A stretch of 16,291 nucleotides of DNA from an uncultured Treponema sp. (GTDB lineage: Bacteria > Spirochaetota > Spirochaetia > Treponematales > Treponemataceae). The notes under the pieces are model-generated. The model searched no databases. It was given only the letters and a program-made list of their open reading frames with translations, and was not told the DNA's origin. Where the stretch lies: NCBI GenBank assembly GCA_905372265.1, contig CAJPOL010000033.1, positions 1-16,291 on the forward strand, written 5' to 3'. The translations under genes and the position numbers were made by a program. This document shows, in pieces, positions 1 through 7,168 of this stretch. Position 1 is the stretch's first letter. Each line of letters opens with the position of its first letter.

Positions 1-398
1 ATGGTTTTCAGAACCGATTCCGTACCGACATATCCGTTTTTATTTGCCGGAGCAGTCAATACCGTCCAGCCGCAGCGCTGCAATACGGCAGCTTGTTCCC
101 GTATAGAAGGATGTTCGATTGCGCTGATGACAAGACTGCCCGTATGCGGACGGGTAAGGAGCGACAGCAGTACGAGGGTGTTGGATTCTGAAGCACCTGA
201 GGTAAAATAAAGAGTTCCGGCAGGAACGCCGAGTACGGCTGCACAGCGGCTGCGCGCCTCCTCCAATAGCATGCGAGCCTGTTTGCCGAAATGATGTTGA
301 GCGGACGGATTTGCAAACACAGCATCCGCTTCGCGGTAAGCCGCTTCAATTTCATCATGATAGGGAACAGCTGAAGCCGCCCAGTCTAAATAAATCAC
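1..398 (-). CDS. Cysteine desulfurase (NifS/IscS-type class V aminotransferase), 3' end outside window
   Basis: This is a PLP enzyme of the class V aminotransferase fold. Family members remove sulfur from cysteine for Fe-S cluster or tRNA thiolation pathways. Only the first 132 residues are present; the rest lies before position 1. The protein opens IYLDWAAS, followed by NPSAQHHFG, the PLP-phosphate loop FTSGASESNTL and SAIEHPSI, whose His normally stacks on the PLP ring. The active-site Lys and the catalytic Cys loop are outside the window, so the exact subgroup (IscS, NifS or a tRNA-specific type) cannot be set. The start is GTG at 398-396, overlapping the aroB stop as GTGA, with a strong GGGAGG ribosome site upstream. 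It is the last visible gene of the minus-strand operon and is probably translationally coupled to aroB. Confidence 0.9.
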   Translation of the reverse strand, partial: MIYLDWAASAVPYHDEIEAAYREADAVFANPSAQHHFGKQARMLLEEARSRCAAVLGVPAGTLYFTSGASESNTLVLLSLLTRPHTGSLVISAIEHPSIREQAAVLQRCGWTVLTAPANKNGYVGTESVLKT

Positions 399-1495
399 CG
401 GAGAACCTCCCTTATTACTTGTTCTGCAACTTCGCATATGCGGTTTTTTTGAATAGCCTCTTGCAGCACAAGCCTGATTGCTCCATTTCGACTCTTTTTA
501 TCCTTTTTCATCAGTTCGATAATCCTATCGGCAAAAGAGCTTTTTCCGCTGTCTGCTGCCGTACCGGTAAAACAAAGCCCCTGATATACCGGCTCCGTAT
601 GCCAGCCGTAACGCCGAAGCACTGCGTTAAACTGCTCCGCATAGTGCGGGTCAGTAATGCCGAGTAGGGTTCCTACCGCTAAAGCGCGGGAGATGCCCCA
701 TGCGACTGCATCGCCGTGAGACACGGAAAACCCGCTCAGGCTTTCAAGTGCATGGCCGAACGTATGGCCGAAGTTCAAAAACGAGCGTGTTCCATGCTCC
801 GTAAAGTCCGTTTCGACAATCCGTGCTTTAGCCTCCGCAGCGCGTCTGATCATAGCCGACAGACAAGATGTCTCTCTTTTCATGATTTCGGCATAATGAG
901 CAGAAAACATCCGGTATAACTCCGCATCGCAGAGCGCAGCCGTTTTAAGGATTTCGGCGAGCCCGGAACGGTATTCCGCTTCCGGCAGCGTATCAAGCGC
1001 CCGAAAACAAAACAGAACAGCAGCGGCTGCATGAAAACTGCCGATAAGATTTTTACAGCCTGCAAGATTAACTGCCGTTTTTCCGCCGATACTTGCATCG
1101 GCCATTGCAAGCACCGTAGTCGGTATCAAGATACACTGAACACCCCTCATATACAGCGAGGCTGCAAAGGCGGTTATATCGCATACAACACCGCCGCCGA
1201 ACGCAATAAAGACCGCCTGCCGGTCAAGCTCATGCTGTATCGCGGTTTCAGCAATATGTACAGCGGCCTGTATATTTTTATGCTCATCGCCTACAGGCAG
1301 TACAACGGCCGGAACAGCTTCGGAAAAATGCTCTGCGCGGCATAAAAGCGGAAAAGTGTTTTCATCGCATACATATAGCGCATTCACCCTTCCCTTTTCA
1401 ATACGGATTTCAGGCAGTATAAGCGAATCAGAATAAAAAACATCCGTTTTTCCTTGCGGAGTAGAAAATGAAAAAGAAGCCTGCCGTGCCGTCAT
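395..1495 (-). CDS. aroB: 3-dehydroquinate synthase
   Basis: Converts DAHP to 3-dehydroquinate, the second step of the shikimate pathway, in the cytoplasm with NAD+ and a divalent metal. The 366-residue length is normal for the family. Visible motifs are the nucleotide-binding GGGVVCD (about 100-106), PTTVLAMADASIGGK (125-139) with the following VN, the metal ligand Glu in GLAEILK (about 181), NFGHTFGHALES (241-252) and SHGDAV (259-264), which supply the His ligands and active-site residues. The ATG lies one base after the stop of the upstream GH57-like gene. The local Shine-Dalgarno signal is weak, so coupling to that gene is likely. Its own stop overlaps the GTG of the cysteine desulfurase. 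All expected catalytic regions are intact. Confidence 0.95.
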   Translation of the reverse strand: MTARQASFSFSTPQGKTDVFYSDSLILPEIRIEKGRVNALYVCDENTFPLLCRAEHFSEAVPAVVLPVGDEHKNIQAAVHIAETAIQHELDRQAVFIAFGGGVVCDITAFAASLYMRGVQCILIPTTVLAMADASIGGKTAVNLAGCKNLIGSFHAAAAVLFCFRALDTLPEAEYRSGLAEILKTAALCDAELYRMFSAHYAEIMKRETSCLSAMIRRAAEAKARIVETDFTEHGTRSFLNFGHTFGHALESLSGFSVSHGDAVAWGISRALAVGTLLGITDPHYAEQFNAVLRRYGWHTEPVYQGLCFTGTAADSGKSSFADRIIELMKKDKKSRNGAIRLVLQEAIQKNRICEVAEQVIREVLR

Positions 1496-1496
1496 G

Positions 1497-3386
1497 TCAA
1501 TTTTTTCTATCTTTTACCTCAAAAAAAAGCATCTTTTCGGTCTCATATCCGAGATTTAAATCAACCTTCCAATAGAAAAAGAGGCGTATACCATATATAT
1601 TCTGCCCCTGTCCGGTACCGCCGAATGAGTCCGTTCGATAAATAGGGAGGATGATTAAGTCGGGTTCCTCATTTGCTTCCAGCGTAAATTGTGTTTTTCC
1701 CTCAGGGTCTTCAAGCTGTATCCATGAAACTTTGTGAAAAACGTCGAATACAATACCGCTCTCTCTTTTTTGATTTTCTACGCCGTCATACAGCGAAAGA
1801 GAAGGAGCACTGTCTCCTGCCGCATCCAAAGCGATATCAACCTCAACGGTGAAGTAAGAAGAAAGATTTAACGGGCTGTCATTTTTTAAGATATACTGAA
1901 TTTGAGCGCCTTGGCTTAAAAAAGTATATTGTTTACGGAGCAAAACGGGCTGTCTGACGGCATCAAAAAAGCCGACAGTTGACAGTTTCAGTTCAGAGCG
2001 AATCGTATTCAGCTCTATTTCCTGATAGCTGTTTTCGGAAAAAACAGCGGTAAGACCTTCAGTATTACCTGCTTGCAATTGCTGCAAGGCACTCTCCGTA
2101 AGAAGATAGTCTATAAACATACCCGACTGTTCAAGAGGCAGATCGGAATAATTTTTATAGGCTGAAAACACATCGCATTCAATAATCTTTCCGCCGCAGT
2201 GATGCACATACATATTCATCATCTGCCGCTGGGATAAGCTCTCTTTAAAACCGTCTAAATCAATATCGTACCGGACAAGCCCGTCGGTAAACACACCGGG
2301 CAATCGGGTCTGTTTTTCGGCAACAAGCAGCTTCCGGTATGCGGCGCGGCGCACTTCCCGGTGAAAACCGGCTTTACAGCGATCCAATGCAAAGAGTTCT
2401 GCGCTCTGCGCTTTCCAAAGCTCCTGCAGCGCATATTTTTTACGCGGTTTATCCCCTTTCATCCCGTTCACGAGCATGTTCACATACATCATCTTTGTAT
2501 ATAACCTAAAAGCCTGCCAGTGGTGGAGAATAGTCCGTTTTGCCGACTGCCCGGACGGCTGCCCGCAGAGCACTGCATTAGGAGCAATATAAACAGGAGT
2601 ATGCGGTTGCTTGTTCTTCATCAGGCCGGCAGTATGGGTCAATGCTACCGTTGAATCGGGACGGCTGCACCGTTCAATAAATGAAGCGAGCCAGCTGGTG
2701 CCGTCTCTATTTTTTTCCATGCATTTGATATACGCTTTCAGCGGTAAAAAAAGCAGATAGACGGTTTCCTCCGATTCACGGCCGAAAGCGGCAATCGTTT
2801 CATAAAACGCATCGGGGCTCTGTTCAGCGATATTTGCATCACCATCGATATATGGAAAAGCTGTAACGGTCTTTCCATTATCCTCCAATGTAACCGGCGC
2901 AAGTTTGATACGGCCGTCCGATGCATGAGGAAAAAAGCGATGATCAAGAAGGCAATATTCCATACCGCACTTATTAAATGAGCCTATAAGAGAGGGAACC
3001 CACACCGAACCGGTCAAAAAAAGACCGCGCGGGCGTTTGCCGAATTGAGTACGAAGCACTGCTGTCATTAACTCAATTTGCCCTACCGTATCGGATGGAG
3101 GAATAATAGAAAAATACGGTTCATAGTAGCCGCCGCCCAAGAGCTCGATCTGTTTTCTTGCAAGCATGTTTTTTAATACCATCAAATAGGCATGCTGTTT
3201 GCCTTTTTGCGATTCTAAAAAACTACCTGAAGCGTACACGGTCAGCGGTAATTTTTCCATTGCCTGAATACCGGAAAAAAATGCCTTATAGTTTGCAACG
3301 GTATCGGATATTTCTTTTTGCGGCAGATAAGAAACGGAAAGCTGCACGCAAAAACAGAGCTGTACATTTTTTTTCGGGGTATTCAC
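1497..3386 (-). CDS. GH57 family protein (4-alpha-glucanotransferase/alpha-amylase-like), probably catalytically inactive
   Basis: A 629-residue protein with the layout of GH57 glucanotransferases: an N-terminal (beta/alpha)7-type domain, a central helical part (DUF1925-like, about 330-370) and a C-terminal beta domain (DUF1926-like). Support comes from ELLGGGYYEPYFSIIP (81-96, the family's conserved second region), GLFLTGSVWVPSL (121-133) and the central HREVRRAAYRKLLVAEK with the following FDG-like DIDLDGF. In active enzymes the third region reads like TERVWEP, where the Glu is the nucleophile; here it is TGSVWVP, with Gly at 126. The usual HDDGEKFG region with the acid Asp is replaced by FLPLKAYIK near 213-221. 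The first-region HxHQP motif is also absent (VQLSVSY). The start is GTG with AAGGA six bases upstream. It is more likely a binding or structural relic than an enzyme. It sits between exported proteins and aroB. Confidence 0.75.
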   Translation of the reverse strand: MNTPKKNVQLCFCVQLSVSYLPQKEISDTVANYKAFFSGIQAMEKLPLTVYASGSFLESQKGKQHAYLMVLKNMLARKQIELLGGGYYEPYFSIIPPSDTVGQIELMTAVLRTQFGKRPRGLFLTGSVWVPSLIGSFNKCGMEYCLLDHRFFPHASDGRIKLAPVTLEDNGKTVTAFPYIDGDANIAEQSPDAFYETIAAFGRESEETVYLLFLPLKAYIKCMEKNRDGTSWLASFIERCSRPDSTVALTHTAGLMKNKQPHTPVYIAPNAVLCGQPSGQSAKRTILHHWQAFRLYTKMMYVNMLVNGMKGDKPRKKYALQELWKAQSAELFALDRCKAGFHREVRRAAYRKLLVAEKQTRLPGVFTDGLVRYDIDLDGFKESLSQRQMMNMYVHHCGGKIIECDVFSAYKNYSDLPLEQSGMFIDYLLTESALQQLQAGNTEGLTAVFSENSYQEIELNTIRSELKLSTVGFFDAVRQPVLLRKQYTFLSQGAQIQYILKNDSPLNLSSYFTVEVDIALDAAGDSAPSLSLYDGVENQKRESGIVFDVFHKVSWIQLEDPEGKTQFTLEANEEPDLIILPIYRTDSFGGTGQGQNIYGIRLFFYWKVDLNLGYETEKMLFFEVKDRKN

Positions 3387-3415
3387 ACACTATCCTTCAC
3401 ACTTTATGAGGCTTT

Positions 3416-4006
3416 CTATTCGTTATTGATAGATCGCAGCGGAAGTCTTACCAATTCGGCATCTCCACCGTATACTTCTTCTACGGCATCGGCAGCCTCA
3501 TCGAAATTATCAATCCTTTCCACATCTATTATATCATAAAACGGCAGCCTGCATTTACATAAAAAATCGCCTAAATACACAAAACGTACATCATCGGGCA
3601 CCGTTACTTCCGCTTTGATAGGAAGCCGGATATGAAACCACTCAAGATTTGCAAATGTATATTGAATAGTGCCTATTTCTAATGTTCTTTTTCCTCCGGA
3701 AGGCAGGGTGCACGTTATCATCGAAAAACCGCCCCGCTGTAACTCTTCTTGGTATACTTCTGAACTTGAGCCCGACCCGTCATACCGTACCTTCATAGAT
3801 ATACCGTCTTTTACATCATTACTTTTTTTATAATCGGAATTATACTCCGCAAAAAATTCGGTATTGGGCGACGGCTCTATTTTACAGGAAAAAACAAACA
3901 CAACTTGCTTTCTGTTAGGATATTTTACTTTATCACCGGCAAACCCAATCCCTGTAAGGAGAAGGACACACCAGACTATACAGCATATCCGTCTTTTTTT
4001 ATTCAT
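3416..4006 (-). CDS. Small exported protein of unknown function
   Basis: I do not recognise a named family. I chose the ATG at 4006 because GGAG lies about seven bases upstream and because it overlaps the stop of the lipoprotein gene by eight bases; a start nine codons earlier lacks such a site. The 196-residue product begins MNKKRR, then a hydrophobic stretch of about 15 residues ending GIGFAG, a normal Sec signal peptide without a lipobox Cys. The mature part is beta-rich, with a segment VPDDVRFVYLGDFLCK and an acidic tail. It is probably periplasmic or surface-associated. The middle and end resemble the neighbouring lipoprotein in layout, so the two may be diverged duplicates (see findings). 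Confidence 0.7.
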   Translation of the reverse strand: MNKKRRICCIVWCVLLLTGIGFAGDKVKYPNRKQVVFVFSCKIEPSPNTEFFAEYNSDYKKSNDVKDGISMKVRYDGSGSSSEVYQEELQRGGFSMITCTLPSGGKRTLEIGTIQYTFANLEWFHIRLPIKAEVTVPDDVRFVYLGDFLCKCRLPFYDIIDVERIDNFDEAADAVEEVYGGDAELVRLPLRSINNE

Positions 4007-4622
4007 TTTCAAGCTCCTCAATTCTTTTTGCAATAGCCGCTTCCCACTTACTGCCCTTAAATACCGGCTGCATTGTCCGTAAGCACTTCAGTTCATAGTT
4101 TTTTTGATCTTCTTTAGGATACGGCTTGAATGCCGCAGCGCTGCGTGCCTTATCAGCGGCAAACGCGTATGCTCCGAGAAATTGAAGACCGGCTTCTTTT
4201 ACGGTAAAAGCAATATTCCCGTCCGATCCGATACCGGGCGTAAATCTGTTTATAACCGTACCGCCGAAGTCACCAATTGCCTCATAACTAAAATATATCA
4301 ATTGAAAGCTCAGATCTTTTTCAAGAGGAGGGAAACAGAATACACCATCGCCGCACAGCAGGGGAGTCATTTCCATAACAGCCTTTGACGGATTCATTTG
4401 AATATATGTGTAGTTCCCTCTAAGCGGCGTATAACCGTACACCAACGTATCATTATTCAGTACCGCAGGGTCTTTCATATTAACCGTTTTTCCGTTTATA
4501 TGAGACTTTGCCGTCTCTGAATCGTTGATAAGATTATCGAGAAATCCGCAAGAACTCAGCAGTACCACGCTCATACCAAAGCACAGCATTGTAATCGCAT
4601 ATTTGACGGCTGATTGTTTCAT
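3999..4622 (-). CDS. Predicted lipoprotein of unknown function
   Basis: A 207-residue protein beginning MKQSAVKYAI, then a hydrophobic core and VVLLSSC, a lipobox of the relaxed spirochaetal kind with Cys at 25. It should be exported and lipid-anchored. The mature region is beta-rich with no motif I can name. It carries a LQFLGAYAF segment around 145-155 and a charged helical C-terminus (KRIEELENE). The start is supported by GGGGAGG about nine bases upstream of the ATG, 21 bases after the stop of the beta-barrel remnant. Its last codons overlap the start of the next exported-protein gene by eight bases, so the two are probably co-translated. Location and class are well supported; function is unknown. 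Confidence 0.75.
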   Translation of the reverse strand: MKQSAVKYAITMLCFGMSVVLLSSCGFLDNLINDSETAKSHINGKTVNMKDPAVLNNDTLVYGYTPLRGNYTYIQMNPSKAVMEMTPLLCGDGVFCFPPLEKDLSFQLIYFSYEAIGDFGGTVINRFTPGIGSDGNIAFTVKEAGLQFLGAYAFAADKARSAAAFKPYPKEDQKNYELKCLRTMQPVFKGSKWEAAIAKRIEELENE

Positions 4623-4643
4623 ACTATTACGCCTCCCCTTTCG

Positions 4644-5054
4644 TTAAAAGCGAATTGCAAACCCGGCTCTTACGCCCATCGGGTACTTCTTATCGCCGGA
4701 AAAGAAGAGACCTCCCAGTACTCCGCCCATAAAGTCAACGCTTACCGAGACGGTACGGAAAGATGACGGAATAACATCGAGCCCAATGCTATACAGCAAG
4801 GCAGAACTCACCGGGTAAAAGAGCATACCGCCGCCGATTGAAGCATGCGGTACAACAAAAATAACATCATTGATGTTAACAGGCAGTTGTAATTTTCCTT
4901 CCACAATAGTACCGAACGCAACAGGCAGATCAAGCATCCTCGATGATTTAGAGCTATTATCCCGCGGCAGGAGCGTGGACGGGCCTATCATAATGCCGCC
5001 ACCCATATCAAAATATTTTGTCGAATAGAATGCGCTTACCAAAAGGCAGTTTTT
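4644..5054 (-). pseudogene. C-terminal outer-membrane beta-barrel-like segment cut off from the upstream protease by an in-frame TAG
   Basis: About 136 codons continue in exactly the same frame as the serine protease gene, directly after its TAG at 5057-5055. The segment is rich in alternating hydrophobic and Gly residues (YFDMGGGIMIG, ASIGGGMLFYPV, VSVDFMGGVLGGLFF) and ends VRAGFAIRF with a terminal Phe, as expected of an outer-membrane beta-barrel C-terminus. There is no ATG or convincing ribosome site near its start. The only early start options are a TTG at 5042 without a Shine-Dalgarno sequence, or internal Met codons within a strand. It also has no signal peptide. I therefore read it as the separated tail of the protease. 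A separately initiated protein is the less likely alternative. Confidence 0.65.
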
Positions 5055-6434
5055 CTATTCTTCATTCTTTATGGAAAAACCGACATACGATGCCTGCAGC
5101 AGCGATTTGGTACCCGGATTCTCAATAGCCGCAAAAAAACCGTCATGTTTTTCACGTTTTTTTTCAGTAGCTTTTTTACTTTTCTTGGAAGAGCCCGTTG
5201 TACCGCTTGCTCTTTGAGGCGTTTCATTAACTGCAAAGCCGTTTATTTTCCACGATTTAAAATGTTCTTTCCATAAAGTGTGCACTTTTGTATCATTTTC
5301 GTCTACCACAACAAACCGGTAATGGTTATCATCGTATTTCAGCTCATCCGCATCCAATGAGCTTTCCGGCTTGTAAGATTGTTTTTCGGGAGCAATTTCA
5401 GAATAGAGTTCGTATGCAGCTGCCGTCCGTATACCGTTGATCGGATTACCCAGTACGGAGGAGGCGACAATTTCTTTTCTGACTACGCTTGGAGCCTTCC
5501 GCAAGGCTTTTATGTATGCATCAATACCATTCTGAATTGCATAGTCTTCGGAAATAAAAAAGGTAAGTTTTCTAATACGCTTAACAATCTCTTTTTCTTT
5601 TTCACTCTTATCATCGATTGCGAGTTTTTCACAAATTTTTAAAAAATCATTCAAATCATCAGTAAGCCTTTTTTTAACGGCGTCCTTTGAGCCGAATACC
5701 GTGCTGTTTATAAAATTTTTAATGGTTGAAGCAGGAATGGCAAAATTGGTAGATTGTCTGAAGAAAGCCTGCGCCGTATTGATCCCGATTACCTCATACG
5801 TATCTGCTCCCGATTTAATTAACAGCGGCCCGCCCGAATTTCCTGAATCGATAGGGGCCGAATGTTGAAGAACGCTTGATTTTTTAGGATCGATCATAGC
5901 GGTCAGCCGTACATTTGCATTGGTAACCGTTCCCTTCCCGAACTGCCATAACGGTTTGCCTCCCAGACCTGGGTACCCTGCAGACCATACATCAACTCCA
6001 TCATGAGGATTTTTTGAAGCAAGAGTCAACACAGTAGGTATACCGTCATAAGGCACCTCCGCTATGGCGAGGTCAAGTTCTTCGTCATAAGCGATAATCG
6101 GACAATTTTCAAATGTAACCGTTTTCCCATTTGCATCTTCCATTTCAAGCTTCAAAGACGAGGAATAAGCTGCAACATGGTGGTTGGTGAGAACATATGT
6201 TTTATCGCCGTTACGGATAAAAAAACCGGAACCGAATACTCCTTTTTGAGCGTCCTCAAACAACTCGGCAATATCGCTATAGCCTTCTTGAGAAAAGCGC
6301 TTTGCAGCCTCACCCATAAATTGCAGTATTTTTTCGTTATAACGGGGCCGTACAATACAAACACTGTCGCGGATATCGGCATACAAACTTCCGGCGGCAA
6401 AAAATAATAGAAATAACAGATGCTTAGATTTCAT
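5055..6434 (-). CDS. Secreted trypsin-like (HtrA-type fold) serine protease, ends at a probable premature amber codon
   Basis: A 459-residue product with a Sec signal peptide (MKSKHLLFLLFFAAGSLYAD). The S1 protease core follows: His86 in VLTNHHVA, Asp121 in DEELDLAI and Ser200 in DSGNSGGPL form a complete catalytic triad, preceded by FGSGFFI. No PDZ domain is visible. After the core come a helical region (about 245-330), a beta-rich part with a Lys-rich linker near 420-437 (KKSKKATEKKREKH) and then SLLQASYVGFSI, which looks like a first barrel strand just before the TAG. The ATG at 6434 has AAGGA eight bases upstream and a strong promoter at 6472-6501. It is the first gene of the minus-strand string and should act in the periplasm or at the outer membrane. 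The full-length form was probably near 597 residues, including the downstream in-frame segment. Confidence 0.85.
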   Translation of the reverse strand: MKSKHLLFLLFFAAGSLYADIRDSVCIVRPRYNEKILQFMGEAAKRFSQEGYSDIAELFEDAQKGVFGSGFFIRNGDKTYVLTNHHVAAYSSSLKLEMEDANGKTVTFENCPIIAYDEELDLAIAEVPYDGIPTVLTLASKNPHDGVDVWSAGYPGLGGKPLWQFGKGTVTNANVRLTAMIDPKKSSVLQHSAPIDSGNSGGPLLIKSGADTYEVIGINTAQAFFRQSTNFAIPASTIKNFINSTVFGSKDAVKKRLTDDLNDFLKICEKLAIDDKSEKEKEIVKRIRKLTFFISEDYAIQNGIDAYIKALRKAPSVVRKEIVASSVLGNPINGIRTAAAYELYSEIAPEKQSYKPESSLDADELKYDDNHYRFVVVDENDTKVHTLWKEHFKSWKINGFAVNETPQRASGTTGSSKKSKKATEKKREKHDGFFAAIENPGTKSLLQASYVGFSIKNEE

Positions 6435-6471
6435 ATCAGCATTCCTTGATATTGTTCTTTGAAGTATTTTA

Positions 6472-6501
6472 ACTATAGCAAAGAATTTTCTTACTTGTCA
6501 A
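6472..6501 (-). promoter_or_regulatory. Sigma-70-type promoter of the protease-lipoprotein-aroB gene string
   Basis: Read on the minus strand: a perfect -35 TTGACA (6501-6496), an 18-base spacer and -10 TATAGT (6477-6472). Transcription would begin about 30 bases before the protease ATG, which has its own AAGGA site. No other convincing promoter is seen within the short gaps down to the cysteine desulfurase, so it probably serves all six genes. Confidence 0.7.
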
Positions 6502-6619
6502 GAAAAGCAATGAATAGCTCCAAAGACCTTATAGATTACAAGACGTGCGCCTTTGTGTTATACGATCCGCCTTATTTTTTAAATATTCCGGCCGGTTTCG
6601 GCAACCGATTGTTCATATT

Positions 6620-7140
6620 TTATCCTTTCCAGTTCATTTCCTGCAACCGTTTTTTTAATTCAACCGGGAAAAGTGTTATACGCTGAATACTCGAAACATC
6701 AACCCAAACCGGTTCATATATATTATCGACAGCGCTTCTTTTTAACTCTTCCCCGTGCATTTCCACTTTTCCACATGAATCGGAATAGGAAATCAACAAC
6801 CCCGACGCGAGCGTCGGGGTATGTTGTTCTCATAAGGTGGTTGCAGTCGGCTTTAATACCCTTCGTTACGACGCAAGCGTCGGGGTATTAAACCCTCCGC
6901 ACGAATAAAATACTTTTCAGTGCTATTATCAAGATTTATCGTACATAATTCGCTCATCTGCCGAACGGGCAGTTCCAATTCTTCTCTCAACTCTCTTACA
7001 GCGGCTTGTTCATAACTTTCATGTGCTTCAAGACCGCCGCCGGGCACTACCCAATACTCCCTGTCAGGCTTTTTTCTGCGGATGAGCAGTATTTTTTTCT
7101 CTAATGGGCAGTAAATGACTATGCCGGCGCGGTATCTCAT
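6620..7140 (-). pseudogene. Nudix hydrolase gene split by a repeat element
   Basis: The first part (7140-6904) encodes RAGIVIYCPLEKKILLIRR, then VVPGGGLEAHESYEQAAVREL and REELEL. This is a Nudix box G-x5-E-x7-REUxEE in which the late Gly is Glu. After EKYFI the frame runs into a repeat element and ends at TAA 6855-6853 with the foreign tail RAEGLIPRRLRRNEGY. Beyond the element (6790-6620) the minus strand encodes SYSDSCGKVEM, then NIYEPVWVDV and PVELKKRLQEMNWKG with a stop. That is the expected second half of a Nudix fold, including the typical EPVWV strand. Removing 113 bp (6791-6903) rejoins the halves in frame to about 135 residues, a normal size. The start is uncertain: the ATG at 7140 is 28 bases after the ldh stop, and a TTG at 7200 would overlap ldh. 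The truncated product is probably non-functional. Confidence 0.85.
6791..6906 (-). repeat. Hairpin-rich repeat element, long copy (copy 1), inserted in the Nudix gene
   Basis: On the minus strand it runs from ATTCGTGCGGAG (6906-6895) to TTGATT (6796-6791). Inside are two stem-loops: a TTTAATACCC/GGGTATTAAA outer stem (6852-6861 with 6883-6892) enclosing CGACGC/GCGTCG, and CCCCGACGC/GCGTCGGGG (6800-6808 with 6811-6819). It is flanked by ATT on both sides, which may be a 3-bp target duplication. There is no coding capacity for a transposase, so it would be non-autonomous. It supplies a stop codon to the interrupted gene. Confidence 0.75.
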
Positions 7141-7168
7141 ATATTCGTCGTGACTTTTTCCATTGCGG

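Noticed and set aside
4644..5042. Separate 132-residue outer-membrane protein starting at TTG 5042
   Set aside because: No Shine-Dalgarno sequence, no signal peptide and perfect frame continuity with the protease point to a severed C-terminal domain instead.
6570..6615. A 14-codon minus-strand ORF (MNNRLPKPAGIFKK) just after the Nudix remnant
   Set aside because: Too short, with only a weak link to the AAAGGA at the end of the Nudix frame and no family resemblance. The rest of 6502-6619 shows nothing I can name.
6459..6686. Plus-strand ORF between the protease and Nudix genes
   Set aside because: It lies over the protease promoter and the Nudix 3' fragment in the opposite strand. It has no ribosome site or recognisable motif, and the minus-strand reading explains the region better.
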